A DNA stretch of 64,000 nucleotides from an uncultured Sphaerochaeta sp. (GCF_963676285.1 NZ_OY781063.1:434001-498000), one strand, 5' to 3'. Shown: positions 42,325 through 56,211, counted from the stretch's first letter. Made by a program: numbers and translations. Notes: generated by a model from the letters alone, not told the origin.

Positions 42325-43875
42325 CTACCAGCCCCTTACTAACTGCACAGGAAGTAAGCCTGTACAGGAAATCTCTCCTTTCAAGAGCCTTGCAAGTGCT
42401 ATAAGGACATCACGATTATACGCATACACTGCAATGCTCCGGATATGTACATCCAGCTCGGCAAGATCATAGGGATTGCGAAGGGCAACAGTGAGGACCG
42501 GATGGTCCTTAGCCAGTGCATTGGCCAATGCAATCTGTCCTGGATACTGATGACCGTTGTAGGTTCCTACCACTACAGAGGAGCATTTACTTGCTTGGGA
42601 GAGCACCCTCTGGATTTCTTTTTCGTCAGGATTCTCACTCACCACAAGTGAAGAACCTCCTACTAAATGCGCCATATCAGGGGCGAATACCACCTCATGT
42701 TCCTCACTGGACACTACTGTTGCCTGAAAACAGGTCACTCCCACGAACAAGGGGTTGCCTCCCAGTTCAAAGGGTGCATCCTGTACCAAAGTTAGACTTT
42801 GAGCGTATAACCTTTGGTTTTCCTTCTCATGCATAGCACTACCCACCACAGAGAGAGTCTTTCTCTCAGCTTCCTGAAGCATCTGTTTGGCAAGAAGGAT
42901 CTTCTCTGTCGAGGCATCGAATACTTCGCGTGAGAGGATTCCCTCTTCCAGGGCTTTGGCAATGGCTTCTGCTGCTGCGATACCAAGGCTTATAGTGTGG
43001 CTGATCAAAACCACATCCACGCCTGCCTTGATTGCAGAGACCGTTCCGTCAACAGTCCCTGAATGCTTTGCAATTGCATGCATCTCCATGCAGTCACTGA
43101 ACACCAGCCCCTTGAAACCCAAGGTATTCTTGAGCAATTCGGTCATGAAGAAGGGGCTCATGGTTGCTGGAACATTTTCTTTCTCGATATCGGGGAACAG
43201 GATATGACTACTCATGATCCCTTGGATCCCTCCCCTCACTGCCTCACTGAAAGGCAGGATGTGGTTCTGGAGGTCTGAAAGTTCACCACCTACAGCAGGA
43301 AGTACCAGATGGGAGTCCTGGTGTGTATCACCATGCCCGGGAAAGTGTTTCCCTACAGCCATCACCCCTTGGCTCTGGATGCCTTCAACCATGGATCGGG
43401 CAAATCGTGAAACCACATCAGGATCATCACCATAACTGCGTACCCCTATGACAGGGTTATGTGGATTGCTGTTCATATCCAGGGATGGAGCAAAGTCCAC
43501 ATTTACGCCCAAGGCCGAGAGCTCCCGTCCTGTAAGGATACCTGCCCGCAAGGCACAACGCTCATCACCGGTAGCCCCAATGGCCATGGCGGAGGGGACT
43601 ATCGTACAATCGCTGGAGAGACGACTGACCATACCTCCCTCCTGGTCGATACCGATCAGCGCTGGGACACCACACTCTGTTTGCACCAACTCCTGTATAT
43701 CAGCACAGAGTTCGAACAGTTGCTCCTTGTCCCTGATATTCCTGGAAAACAGGATAACATTGGAAATCTTGTACTTCCTTACAGCTTCCCTAAACGTATC
43801 GTCCAATGTGTAGCCAGGCAGGCCACACATTAGGTGCTGGCCAATCCTGCATGCCAATGAGAGTTCTAAGTCCAT
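42325..43875 (-). CDS. nagZ: family 3 glycoside hydrolase, beta-N-acetylhexosaminidase (NagZ-like)
   Basis: The 516-residue protein has an N-terminal GH3 barrel with ALIGIDQEGGMVSRL, FAPSLDMN, the NagZ signature KHFPGHGDTHQDSH (His in the catalytic dyad) and nucleophile loop VFSDCMEMHAI. Residues after about 340 form a second alpha/beta domain, found in the longer two-domain members. There is no signal peptide, consistent with cytosolic recycling of muropeptides or chitobiose-type sugars. No neighbour specifies the substrate. Confidence 0.88.
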   Translation of the reverse strand: MDLELSLACRIGQHLMCGLPGYTLDDTFREAVRKYKISNVILFSRNIRDKEQLFELCADIQELVQTECGVPALIGIDQEGGMVSRLSSDCTIVPSAMAIGATGDERCALRAGILTGRELSALGVNVDFAPSLDMNSNPHNPVIGVRSYGDDPDVVSRFARSMVEGIQSQGVMAVGKHFPGHGDTHQDSHLVLPAVGGELSDLQNHILPFSEAVRGGIQGIMSSHILFPDIEKENVPATMSPFFMTELLKNTLGFKGLVFSDCMEMHAIAKHSGTVDGTVSAIKAGVDVVLISHTISLGIAAAEAIAKALEEGILSREVFDASTEKILLAKQMLQEAERKTLSVVGSAMHEKENQRLYAQSLTLVQDAPFELGGNPLFVGVTCFQATVVSSEEHEVVFAPDMAHLVGGSSLVVSENPDEKEIQRVLSQASKCSSVVVGTYNGHQYPGQIALANALAKDHPVLTVALRNPYDLAELDVHIRSIAVYAYNRDVLIALARLLKGEISCTGLLPVQLVRGW

Positions 43876-43992
43876 GTGAGTTGCTCCTTCAATGTATCAT
43901 CATATCACAAAGAGCCTCCCAATACCAAAAAAGACGTTGCCCACACAACGGAGGACAACGCCAGCAAAGGTCAATACTGTTATTTTGGAGAT

Positions 43993-44538
43993 TTACAAAA
44001 GTTTCTCGACGGCTTTGGCAACTTCGCCAAGATCATGAGTTGGCTCAAAGCGGGTAACCACTTCCCCACTCCTGTCGACGAGGAACTTGGTAAAGTTCCA
44101 CTTGATCGACGGATCCTTCTCATACTCGGGGTCAACCTCACGCAGTTTTCCATCAAGAATAGGGCCAATCCTGTGGCTCATGTCGAACCCTGCAAATCCC
44201 TTCTTGCTCTTCAGGTACTTGTACAAGGGAAGAGCCCCTTCACCATTGACTTCTACCTTTCCGAACTGAGGAAATTTGGTTCCATACTTGAGCTTGCAGA
44301 TTTCGTGGATCTCCTCGATAGCCTCGGGAGCTTGTCCATCGAACTGGTTGCAGGGAAAGTCCAGGATTTCAAAACCCTTTCCCTGATAGGTTTCATAGAG
44401 CTTCTCCAGCTCAGTGTACTGAGGGGTAAAACCACACTGAGTGGCAGTGTTCACAATCAGGAGTACCTTGCCTTTATACTCGGAAAGGTCTACCTGTTTT
44501 CCTTCCCGGTCTTGTACTGAGTAATCATATACGTTCAT
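43993..44538 (-). CDS. glutathione peroxidase-like thiol peroxidase
   Basis: The 181-residue protein has VNTATQCGFTPQYTELEKLY (peroxidatic Cys35), ILDFPCNQF (Gln of the tetrad) and WNFTKFLVD (Trp). It is the cysteine, non-selenium form, usually reduced by thioredoxin. It would remove peroxides; useful to an anaerobe meeting oxygen. GGAGG lies 6 bp before the ATG. Monocistronic. Confidence 0.95.
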   Translation of the reverse strand: MNVYDYSVQDREGKQVDLSEYKGKVLLIVNTATQCGFTPQYTELEKLYETYQGKGFEILDFPCNQFDGQAPEAIEEIHEICKLKYGTKFPQFGKVEVNGEGALPLYKYLKSKKGFAGFDMSHRIGPILDGKLREVDPEYEKDPSIKWNFTKFLVDRSGEVVTRFEPTHDLGEVAKAVEKLL

Positions 44539-44647
44539 TGGAGCCTCCTATTTATATCGCTTGCTATTTAATTTTTCAAAACTTATATCTAGATAGTACC
44601 TACCCCTTATATATTTGTCAAGTGTTTTAATAAGAGTTTGTTGAAAC

Positions 44648-44679
44648 TACCCCGGACACACACTCGTATGACCGGGGTA
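44648..44679 (-). terminator. candidate terminator after lacZ
   Basis: An 8-bp perfect stem TACCCCGG / CCGGGGTA with a 16-nt loop just past the lacZ stop; the following minus-strand sequence (GTTTCAACAAAC) is only moderately T-rich. Confidence 0.5.
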
Positions 44680-44687
44680 ATCTAGAC

Positions 44688-48669
<3,982 letters not shown>

Positions 48670-48673
<4 letters not shown>

Positions 48674-49548
48674 CGCTTACCTCCCACTTTGATCTGGACG
48701 AAGGAGAGCACGGCAACCATCACCAGGATTGCATAGGATACTGCCGCGGCATACCCAAATTGGGGGTTGTACATAAACGACAGGTTATAGATGTATTGGC
48801 TGATCGAGAGGGTTGCAATCCCTGGACCTCCGTTGGTCAGGGTACGCACCTCATCGAAGAGTTGCAATGTCCCATTGGTGGACATGATGGTAGTCAAGAG
48901 AATTACCGGCTTGAGCAGGGGTATGGTTATGGAAAAGAACTGCCTGCTCGCTGAGGCCCCATCGATACGTGCAGCCTCATATACATTCCGGTTGATATTC
49001 TGGAGTCCCGCAAGATAGAACACGGTGTTATACCCGGTCCATCTCCAGGTAATGGTAAGGATGATGACAAATTTTGCCCAGACAGGATGGGTAAGCCAGC
49101 TTATAGGCTCAGAAAGCATACCAATGCCAACCAGGGCTGTATTCATGATCCCATCAATGGAGAACAATGATTTGAAGATCATGGCCGAGGAAACCAGACT
49201 GGTCGCACACGGCAGAAAAATCATGGTCCTGAAAATCCCCCTGCCCTTGAGCTTTGGATCGTTCAGCATGGTGGCCAAGACCAATGCGAACAACAGCATA
49301 ATGGGGACTTGGATCACAAGATAGGTGACAACGTTTCCCACTGAGGTGAGAAACATCTCATCCTCAAACAGGCGCGCGTAGTTCTTCAATCCTGCAAATT
49401 TCAGGTTATTCCCCCTTCCTGATTGCAACGAGAGCAGGAACGCACTGATCATTGGATAGAAGTTCAGGATAAAGATGAATAGTGCTGCAGGAATAACGAA
49501 CAACCAGCCGTACAGGTTGATCTTTCGAGTCAGATTGCTTTTTGCCAT
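48670..49548 (-). CDS. sugar ABC transporter permease, MalF/UgpA type
   Basis: The 292-residue protein has six predicted helices and the EAA loop YEAARIDGASASRQFFSITIPLL. The start LYGWLFVIPAALFIFILNFYPMISAF is typical of the UgpA/MsmF group. It pairs with the MalG-type subunit encoded next. Confidence 0.93.
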
Positions 49549-49627
49549 GACGGTTTCCCTTATCTATGCCGGTACAAATCCGATACCGCCAGTATACAGC
49601 GGTATCGGATATCGATGTTGACTAAAA

Positions 49628-50926
49628 CTACTCGCTCATGAGGAATTCGACATTCTTCTGTGCAGTTCCAAGAGCTGCATCAATACTCGTTCCCTGCATT
49701 ACTTCGCTCAATGCACGGGCGATGGCATCACGGGCTTCATAGTTGAAAACACCGTACTTGACGTTGGGAACCTTTCCGGCAAAACCTACCAAGTCCTCAT
49801 AGATCTTCTGCCCACCAAAGAACTCGATGGGGGTCGAATAGACCGGACTTTCTGCAGCAGGAAGCCATGTTGCAATTGCTCCACTGGTTGGCAGAATGGT
49901 CTCATACAAAGCAACGCTACCACCAAAGGTCTTTGCCAGGAAATCGATGGCAACATCAGGATGCTTGGAGTTTGCCATGACCATCCAACCTGAACCACCC
50001 TGGCTGGAGTAGTTCACAGAGCTGCTGATTTTGGCGAATCTGGGAGTATTTGCAACAGCCCAAAGGCCCTTCTGGGACTCTTCAGCCTGGATGGATCCGC
50101 TGATCCAGCAGCCGTTGATGGTGGAGGCAACCGTTCCGTTGTTCAGCGTTGCAATATAGGCATTCCAATCTGGTACAAGCAGACAAACACCACTCTCAAC
50201 CATCTCCTTGGTAATACGGAGTGCTTCCTTGAGGACAGGATTGTCCTTGATGTAGGCACTTCCATCCTCATTGAACATCCACGTACCTGCACTTTGCAGC
50301 ATCAACATGGGGAAATCGGGCTCATTAGCCACCGTGCTGATCATGGACACACCGGTTTTCTGCTTGACAATCTTGCCTAGCTCGATGAAACGTTCCCAGG
50401 TGATGTCATTGAAATCACTTACCTTGAGACCGGCTTTCTCTACGATGTCCCTTCTGAGGAATGTACCGGTTGCTCCGTTGTCAAAGGGAACTCCATAATG
50501 ATTTCCATCAATGGTTCCAACATCAACCTTGAACTGTGCAAACTGACTAAGGTCAATCTTACCATTGAGGGGTACAAAGGCTTCAGGATAGGTCATCACG
50601 TTCTTCTGTATTGCGTTATCCTGCATCAGGATGATGTCCGGAAGATTCTCGGTGGCATTGGCACTGAGACTGGTGATCAACTTCTGCTGCAGGTCATTCC
50701 AGGGTGTCTCAACCACATTGATGGTTACATTTGGCTTGATGTCCTTGTAAATCTTTGCCGCCTCCTCCATGGCATAGATATTGAACATCGGATCCCAGCA
50801 CCATACCGTCAGGGTGATTGGGGCATTTGGGTCTACAACCTCAGCTTCTTTCTCTCCAGCACCACCGGCGAATAGCATGGTTGATCCCAGCACCAGAACC
50901 AATAGCACATACAACATTTTCTTCAT
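49628..50926 (-). CDS. sugar ABC transporter substrate-binding protein
   Basis: The 432-residue protein starts with a signal peptide (MKKMLYVLLVLVLGSTMLFA) followed by GGAGEKEAE, a signal seen in many spirochaete binding proteins. There is no lipobox cysteine, so it may be a free periplasmic protein. Family 1 binding-protein features: ITLTVWCWDPMF, MEEAAKIYKDIKPNVTINVVETPW, LPDIILMQDN and GSGWMVMANSKHPDVAIDFLA. Together with lacZ, its ligand is probably a beta-galactoside, which is inferred. GGAGG is placed 6 bp before the ATG. Confidence 0.93.
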   Translation of the reverse strand: MKKMLYVLLVLVLGSTMLFAGGAGEKEAEVVDPNAPITLTVWCWDPMFNIYAMEEAAKIYKDIKPNVTINVVETPWNDLQQKLITSLSANATENLPDIILMQDNAIQKNVMTYPEAFVPLNGKIDLSQFAQFKVDVGTIDGNHYGVPFDNGATGTFLRRDIVEKAGLKVSDFNDITWERFIELGKIVKQKTGVSMISTVANEPDFPMLMLQSAGTWMFNEDGSAYIKDNPVLKEALRITKEMVESGVCLLVPDWNAYIATLNNGTVASTINGCWISGSIQAEESQKGLWAVANTPRFAKISSSVNYSSQGGSGWMVMANSKHPDVAIDFLAKTFGGSVALYETILPTSGAIATWLPAAESPVYSTPIEFFGGQKIYEDLVGFAGKVPNVKYGVFNYEARDAIARALSEVMQGTSIDAALGTAQKNVEFLMSE

Positions 50927-50940
50927 TGCATTCCTCCTTG

Positions 50941-50955
50941 TTGTTCTTTGAACAA
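50941..50955 (-). promoter_or_regulatory. palindrome before the binding-protein gene
   Basis: TTGTTCAAAGAACAA, perfect 6-bp arms, just upstream of the ribosome-binding site of the first transporter gene. It could be an operator or a leader stem; its position suits control of the operon. Confidence 0.45.
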
Positions 50956-51083
50956 GCTAGCTACGTTTTCTATTGTTTCATGATAGGGGCAGGCCTGTCA
51001 GAGCGAAAGTGACAAGAATACTGAAAACATCTTTTTTTTTCGGCCTTCATCCGGTACAAAAATACCGACTCTCATCCTCCTTA

Positions 51084-51092
51084 TGGTATACT
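51084..51092 (+). promoter_or_regulatory. extended -10 promoter of the kinase gene
   Basis: TGGTATACT: a TGn extension before TATACT (51087-51092) with no clear -35. It ends 7 bp before the ATG at 51100, so the transcript would start at or next to the initiation codon (leaderless). No ribosome-binding site is visible before that ATG. Confidence 0.5.
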
Positions 51093-51099
51093 GTCCCCA

Positions 51100-52383
51100 A
51101 TGGTTGAAAGTGAGCGATCCAGAAGAACGACACCCTTTGAGCGTGCCCTGTATGGTTACGCAGGATTCCTTCTTGCCCTCGGTCTTGTCGAGTTTCTCCT
51201 TACCTATGGATTCAACAGTGGAGAGAGTACCCGAGCGTTTGAGTTCTATCGTACCTTTTTTGTCTTCTTTGCTTTCTACTGTTTTTGCATCTTCCTGCTT
51301 ACCCAATCGCGGAATCTACTGGCAATTCTCCTGTTGATTTTCCTCTCCCTTACCGCCCTATGGGTTATTGGATACTCATTAAACGATTTTCTCACCATTC
51401 GTCTCTCACTCTTCCTGGCTTTCCAGAGTGTACTGCTTGTCTGTTGCTCCTTCCCTTTCAGTCTGATTCTCTGCCCCATCCTATCAACCACAGGAGTAGC
51501 TTTGTTGCAACTTCCCAGACTGCTTGGGGAGAATGAACTGAATCTCGCTCTCAGGAGTGCAGAAATTCCCGAGCTTTGGGCATTCTTTGCTATCTCATTA
51601 AGTGCTGCACTCTTGCAAGTAGGACTTACACAGTACCGACAACTCTATCTGAAGGGGCAAGAGCAAATCGTAATCCTGAATACTACCATTACCAAGCTCA
51701 CCGTCTTCAGCCAGAGCCTGCAATCCTACGCAAGAACTGCGGAGATTGAGGCCGCAAAAAAGGAGCGCTTTCGTATCAGTCGGGAAATCCATGACATCAG
51801 TGGGTATATGTTCACCAATATCATTGCAATGATGGACGCCATTGTCTCAACTGGATGTAGAAACAGTGAGAAAACCAGTGAGATGTGCTCAGCTGCGCGC
51901 AGCCAAGCACAAGAAGGATTGACAGAAACCAGGAAGGCTCTTCACTTGCTCAGGACCAATGAACAGGATCGGGAGACTGGAATTAAGGCAATCTACAAGA
52001 TCAAGAAGATTTTTGAGGGGACTACCGGGGTTACCGTGGATATTGAGGCAGGAAATCTACCTGCCTCCTTCGGTGATGAGATCGATCTGGTCTTGTATAG
52101 AGTGGTACAAGAAGGGCTGACCAACGCCCTGCGGCATGGACATGCGACGCAGGTCAGGATGCTCTTCTGGATTATCAGAGACCAGGTACAAGTAATCATC
52201 CTGGACAATGGTAGTGGAGCAAAGAAAATTGTCAAAGGTATTGGACTTGCCGGCATGGAGGAGCGAATCAGCAAGCTCGGCGGTACAGTCCATGCAGAGA
52301 ATGCCCCGGAGGGAGGCTTCCAACTAACCGTTACCATCCCACTGCAAAAGGAGCACACACATGATTCGAATTCTGTTGGTTGA
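51100..52383 (+). CDS. NarL-type sensor histidine kinase
   Basis: The 427-residue protein has six or so transmembrane helices (15-175), a short coiled coil, the HisKA_3 dimerisation box RFRISREIHDISGYMFTN (His231) and a HATPase domain with EGLTNALRHG (N box) and KGIGLAGMEERI (G box). It should sense through its membrane bundle and phosphorylate the response regulator encoded next, which overlaps it by 23 bp. It is divergent from the lactose-type operon and may control it. No alternative in-frame start is visible nearby. Confidence 0.92.
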   Translation: MVESERSRRTTPFERALYGYAGFLLALGLVEFLLTYGFNSGESTRAFEFYRTFFVFFAFYCFCIFLLTQSRNLLAILLLIFLSLTALWVIGYSLNDFLTIRLSLFLAFQSVLLVCCSFPFSLILCPILSTTGVALLQLPRLLGENELNLALRSAEIPELWAFFAISLSAALLQVGLTQYRQLYLKGQEQIVILNTTITKLTVFSQSLQSYARTAEIEAAKKERFRISREIHDISGYMFTNIIAMMDAIVSTGCRNSEKTSEMCSAARSQAQEGLTETRKALHLLRTNEQDRETGIKAIYKIKKIFEGTTGVTVDIEAGNLPASFGDEIDLVLYRVVQEGLTNALRHGHATQVRMLFWIIRDQVQVIILDNGSGAKKIVKGIGLAGMEERISKLGGTVHAENAPEGGFQLTVTIPLQKEHTHDSNSVG

Positions 52384-53020
52384 TGACCAGCCACTCTTCG
52401 TCCAGAGCTTGAGAATGAGCTTGGAGAGCTATGTGGACGATTTCCAGGTAATAGGAATCGCGAAGAATGGAACCAGCGCCATACAGATGGCCCTGGAGGA
52501 AGTACCTGATGTAATACTGATGGATGTCCATCTTCCTGATATCAACGGGGTGGAAGCCACCCGGGAAATCCTCAAGCAAAACGCTTCTATCAAAGTGGTC
52601 ATGCTTTCCACCTATGATGAGGATGAGTATGTGAGGGAGGCCTTGCGAATTGGGTCAGCCGGGTATCTTTTGAAGGATATATCCCCTACTGAATTGATAG
52701 CCGCCATCAGGGCTTTGCAATCAGGACTGGTACAGATTTCCCCAAAGATCGCAGCCAAGTTGATCAATACCATGTACGATGGAACCAGCCCGAAAATTCC
52801 TGAGGTATCCGGTAGTTTTGAATGGTTCGATACCCTAACATCACGTGAGAAAGAGATTTTTGGCCTCATTGCCACCGGCTATGACAACCAACAGATTGCA
52901 GACCGACTTTTTCTTGCAGAGCAGACGGTACGTAACAATATCAGCTCGATTTACTCAAAATTGGAAGTGAAAGATCGCTTTGAGATCATACGCCTGGCCA
53001 ATACCATTCACTATCACTAG
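52361..53020 (+). CDS. NarL/LuxR-type response regulator
   Basis: The 219-residue protein has a receiver domain (LLVDDQPLFVQSL, phosphorylated Asp55 in VILMDVHLPD, MLSTYDEDEYV, Lys in YLLKDISP) and a C-terminal LuxR helix-turn-helix (LTSREKEIFGLIATGYDNQQIADRLFLAEQTVRNNISSI). AAAGGAG lies 8 bp before the ATG, inside the kinase gene. Target genes are probably the divergent transport operon and the exported protein next door; this is inferred from position. Confidence 0.95.
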   Translation: MIRILLVDDQPLFVQSLRMSLESYVDDFQVIGIAKNGTSAIQMALEEVPDVILMDVHLPDINGVEATREILKQNASIKVVMLSTYDEDEYVREALRIGSAGYLLKDISPTELIAAIRALQSGLVQISPKIAAKLINTMYDGTSPKIPEVSGSFEWFDTLTSREKEIFGLIATGYDNQQIADRLFLAEQTVRNNISSIYSKLEVKDRFEIIRLANTIHYH

Positions 53021-53098
53021 ACATTTTTCCAATTTTGTCACCCTACAGGCTCGTGTTTGTTCTCACAGTATGAGAAACTGAATGCAGAGGAGCCAACT

Positions 53099-53632
53099 AT
53101 GAAACGTACTACTATATTGCTACTTGTGCTTATCGTGTCACTTGGAACGCTCTCCGCTCGGGAGAACAGCGTTGCAGTCGGTGCCCAGTTGGGATTTACC
53201 ACCACGGGAGTATTGGTCGACGTAGGACTTGGAGATCTTTATCTGCAAGCAGGCGTCAACTATCCCTTGGGAATGACCTATATCGCAACGTATGCAGATG
53301 CCGAAGATACATTCGTTGATATCTATACCTTCAATGCAGATATCAGCCAAGCGTTCGCGCTCAGTGAAAATTTTGATATGAAAATTGGTCTGGGCACCAC
53401 CGCTTTCACCAACTTCGGTCCGGTTGTCCTGGGATTGGCCGGTGCTGTAGTGAAGGGAGAGTACTGGATTCCGAATAAGAATACTGGAATCTTCCTGAAC
53501 CTGAACATCCCTGTCATGGCATATGGAATAATTGAAGACAATGATACCTTCGATGGAGGAGTCGTCTTCAATGGCTTATTTCCTCTTGCCGGGTTACTCA
53601 CCTCTACTGTCGGCGTGTTGTATGCATTCTAG
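53099..53632 (+). CDS. small exported beta-barrel-like protein
   Basis: Start ATG 53099 with GAGGAG 7 bp before. The 177-residue product has a signal peptide (MKRTTILLLVLIVSLGTLSA) and a mature part of alternating strands (VAVGAQLGFTTTGVLVDVGLG, LYLQAGVNYPLG, FDMKIGLGTTAFT) ending in FPLAGLLTSTVGVLYAF, with a terminal aromatic residue as in outer-membrane barrels. I recognise no family. It lies 78 bp after the response regulator and shares its terminator, so the three are likely one transcript. Confidence 0.65.
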   Translation: MKRTTILLLVLIVSLGTLSARENSVAVGAQLGFTTTGVLVDVGLGDLYLQAGVNYPLGMTYIATYADAEDTFVDIYTFNADISQAFALSENFDMKIGLGTTAFTNFGPVVLGLAGAVVKGEYWIPNKNTGIFLNLNIPVMAYGIIEDNDTFDGGVVFNGLFPLAGLLTSTVGVLYAF

Positions 53633-53657
53633 AATTCTGTGCTGAACAGCATACTGG

Positions 53658-53684
53658 GGGAGGCTGAGCCTCCCTCTTCTTTTC
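53658..53684 (+). terminator. Rho-independent terminator
   Basis: A perfect 7-bp stem GGGAGGC-TGA-GCCTCCC (53658-53674) followed by TCTTCTTTTC. It ends the two-component/exported protein transcript. Confidence 0.88.
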
Positions 53685-53778
53685 GGTTCCTTCCACCAGA
53701 CTATCTGCACAACTTGTTTACATTACAAAAAAAGAGCGGGGAAAAAACATCCTTCCAATATTAGTTTTTGTCGTTTTA

Positions 53779-53807
53779 TTGCAGTAATGTCAAAAACATG
53801 TTATAAT
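53779..53807 (+). promoter_or_regulatory. ablA promoter
   Basis: TTGCAG (53779-53784), 17 bp, and a consensus TATAAT (53802-53807). The leader to the kamA start is about 120 nt. I compared that leader by eye with lysine and c-di-AMP riboswitches and saw neither. An AT-rich tract lies upstream. Confidence 0.85.
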
Positions 53808-53935
53808 AGCCTCATCCAATACAAGAATAGTTGCCATTTGATCGGAGCAATCATTCGACCACAGACCTTCTGTGTGCCTAGGGAAATCTTTGCCTTTGGA
53901 ACATCACCAGAAGAGAACCGTACAGGAAAAGACCC

Positions 53936-55267
53936 ATGCAATTTACCGATTCAGAACAGCAGATAGTAGACCGTTTCGACACTGATGTCAGCAGAGAACG
54001 CTGGCGTGACTGGAAATGGCAGCTCAAGCATTGCATCAAGGATGTTGCAACATTTGAGAAACTGCTTGACTATACTTTCCCGGAAGCGAAACGAAAGGAC
54101 ATTGAGGCAACTATTGCAAAATTTCCCATGGCCATCACGCCCTACTACTTATCGCTTATCGATACCGACAATGTGGAGAACGACCCAATTTTCAAGCAGT
54201 CGTTCCCCGATGTCCGGGAGTTGGATATTGCAGACTATGATATGGAAGATCCCTTGCACGAGGATGCAGACAGCCCGGTTACCGGTATTACGCACCGTTA
54301 TCCAGACCGTGTCCTCTTCTTGATCAGCAATACCTGTGCAATGTATTGCCGTCACTGCACCAGGAAAAGAAAGGTCGGTGATGTGGACAGCATCCCAGAC
54401 CGTGAACAGATAAAAGCAGGACTTGATTACATCAGAAGCACCCCGCAGGTTCGTGATGTCCTGCTCAGTGGTGGAGACCCCTTGATGCTCTCTGATGATT
54501 ACCTTGAGTGGATTCTCTCAGAATTGAGAGCAATCGAACATGTTGAGATCATAAGAATCGGTACCAGGATTCCTGTGGTACTCCCCTACCGGGTGAATGA
54601 GAAGCTGGTGAATATGCTGAAGAAGTACCACCCCCTTTGGATCAACACCCAGTTCAACCACCCGCGAGAGCTCACCAAGTCCTCACGCAAGGCAGTTGAA
54701 ATGCTTGCAGATGCAGGAATCCCCATGGGCAACCAGTCAGTTCTGCTTAATGACGTGAATGACTGCCCCAGAATCATGAAGAAACTTGTCCAGAAACTAA
54801 CCTATAGCAGGGTAAGACCCTACTACCTTTACCAGTGTGACCTGTCTGAGGGACTCACTCACTTCAGGACCTCAGTCGGGAAGGGTATCGAGATCATGGA
54901 GAGCCTCAGGGGCCATACCAGTGGTTTCTGTGTACCAACGTATGTGATCGATGCGCCGGGCGGTGGTGGAAAGATTCCCATCATGCCCAACTACATTCTC
55001 TCCTGGTCCACGAACAAGGTAATTCTTCGTAATTTCGAGGGTGTCATCACTACCTATCGTGAACCAGACAGTTACTCATCCGTGATGTGTGATCGGAATT
55101 GTGAGAAATGCACCCTTGAGTTGAAACTGGATGACAGTGATGAGTTCAAGGCCTACGGTATTGAGAAGCTTTTGGCGGATTACGATGATAGTTACTCCCT
55201 GACACCAGAGGGGCATGTATCGGTAAGCGAGGCCTATGCTGAAGCCAACGGTGAAGAGGAGCGCTAG
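53936..55267 (+). CDS. ablA: lysine 2,3-aminomutase
   Basis: The 443-residue radical-SAM protein has [13 protein letters not shown] (Cys134, Cys138, Cys141 binding the 4Fe-4S cluster), [35 protein letters not shown] and the PLP lysine in [15 protein letters not shown]. It converts L-alpha-lysine to beta-lysine. With the acetyltransferase encoded 2 bp downstream it forms the N-epsilon-acetyl-beta-lysine (compatible solute) pathway, known in methanogens and scattered bacteria. In other bacteria the same enzyme also begins lysine fermentation, but no other genes of that route are here. Confidence 0.95.
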   Translation: MQFTDSEQQIVDRFDTDVSRERWRDWKWQLKHCIKDVATFEKLLDYTFPEAKRKDIEATIAKFPMAITPYYLSLIDTDNVENDPIFKQSFPDVRELDIADYDMEDPLHEDADSPVTGITHRYPDRVLFLISNTCAMYCRHCTRKRKVGDVDSIPDREQIKAGLDYIRSTPQVRDVLLSGGDPLMLSDDYLEWILSELRAIEHVEIIRIGTRIPVVLPYRVNEKLVNMLKKYHPLWINTQFNHPRELTKSSRKAVEMLADAGIPMGNQSVLLNDVNDCPRIMKKLVQKLTYSRVRPYYLYQCDLSEGLTHFRTSVGKGIEIMESLRGHTSGFCVPTYVIDAPGGGGKIPIMPNYILSWSTNKVILRNFEGVITTYREPDSYSSVMCDRNCEKCTLELKLDDSDEFKAYGIEKLLADYDDSYSLTPEGHVSVSEAYAEANGEEER

Positions 55268-55269
55268 GA

Positions 55270-56109
55270 ATGGGTGATACAAACGACACCTTGTTGCACT
55301 TGGATGGGGCGCTTGTCCAGCATGGGAAGAGCAATGACCGGATCTACTTGATGGATCCGGGCACTGCTGATGCTTCGCTCCTGGTTCCCAAATTGGTGAA
55401 ATTGGCAGAAGAAAACGGTTACGGGAAGATTTTCACCAAGATTCCCGCCTCTATCTCTGCGCCATTTCTGGAAGCTGGCTTCTTGATCGAGGCATCGGCA
55501 GAAAAGCTCTTTCACGGCGAGGAAGAGGGGCTTTTCCTTGGAAAGTTCCTTGACAAGAAACGCCAGGAAGAGAAGCTCTGTTCTGAATATGAAAGCGTGC
55601 TTGCATTGGCTCTCTCTGTTAAGCAAAGAAAACCAAGCCAGAAATACTCTGTACGTCTATGCTCCAAAGAGGATGCTGCGTCAATGGCAACAATCTATGG
55701 CAAGGTCTTTGACTCCTACCCCTTCCCGATCGATGACTCATCGTTCATCATGAAAACCATGGATGAGGGTACCATCTACGCTGGAATTGAGGAGGATGGC
55801 AATCTTGTTGCGCTGGCCTCAGGAGAGTGCAGCTTCAAGGAAGATAAACGCTTCTCTGAGATGACTGATTTTGCCACCCTACCCAATAAACGCGGTAACG
55901 GGTATGCCCTCCACTTACTTGCATTCCTGGAAGATGAGCTTAGGAAGAGAGGAATTCTCACAGCCTACACCATTGCAAGGGCTATCTCACCTGGTATGAA
56001 TATCACCTTCGCAAAGGCTGGCTACACCTATGGTGGCAGATTACACAACAATACCAATATAGCAGGAACTATCGAGAGTATGAATGTGTGGTTTAAAAGC
56101 TTGGTTTGA
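55270..56109 (+). CDS. ablB: beta-lysine N-acetyltransferase
   Basis: The 279-residue protein has an N-terminal AblB-specific domain (HGKSNDRIYLMDPGTAD, LAEENGYGKIFTKIPA, FLEAGFLIEASAEKLFHGEEEGLFLGKFL) and a C-terminal GNAT acetyltransferase domain (VRLCSKEDAASMATIYGKVFDSYPFPI, TLPNKRGNGYALHLLAFLEDEL, ARAISPGMNITFAKAGYTYGG). This is the pattern of AblB. It acetylates the epsilon-amino group of beta-lysine from acetyl-CoA. It is two bases from ablA. Confidence 0.92.
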   Translation: MGDTNDTLLHLDGALVQHGKSNDRIYLMDPGTADASLLVPKLVKLAEENGYGKIFTKIPASISAPFLEAGFLIEASAEKLFHGEEEGLFLGKFLDKKRQEEKLCSEYESVLALALSVKQRKPSQKYSVRLCSKEDAASMATIYGKVFDSYPFPIDDSSFIMKTMDEGTIYAGIEEDGNLVALASGECSFKEDKRFSEMTDFATLPNKRGNGYALHLLAFLEDELRKRGILTAYTIARAISPGMNITFAKAGYTYGGRLHNNTNIAGTIESMNVWFKSLV

Positions 56110-56156
56110 CCATGAATAGTTTATTTAGTCAATACTTGTTGAATACTGAAGTTGAA

Positions 56157-56183
56157 GAAGCCGTCGCAGTTTGCGACGGCTTC
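56157..56183. terminator. bidirectional terminator between ablB and the ammonia-lyase gene
   Basis: A perfect 11-bp stem GAAGCCGTCGC / GCGACGGCTTC with a 5-nt loop. Pyrimidine-rich flanks on both sides allow it to serve both convergent transcripts; the T-runs are modest. Confidence 0.85.
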
Positions 56184-56211
56184 TCTTCTAAGAAATCAAG
56201 TATTGTTGTTT

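Noticed and set aside
53808..53935. Lysine or c-di-AMP riboswitch in the ablA leader
   Set aside because: The leader is short and I could not find the conserved cores of either class; only a search with covariance models could settle this.
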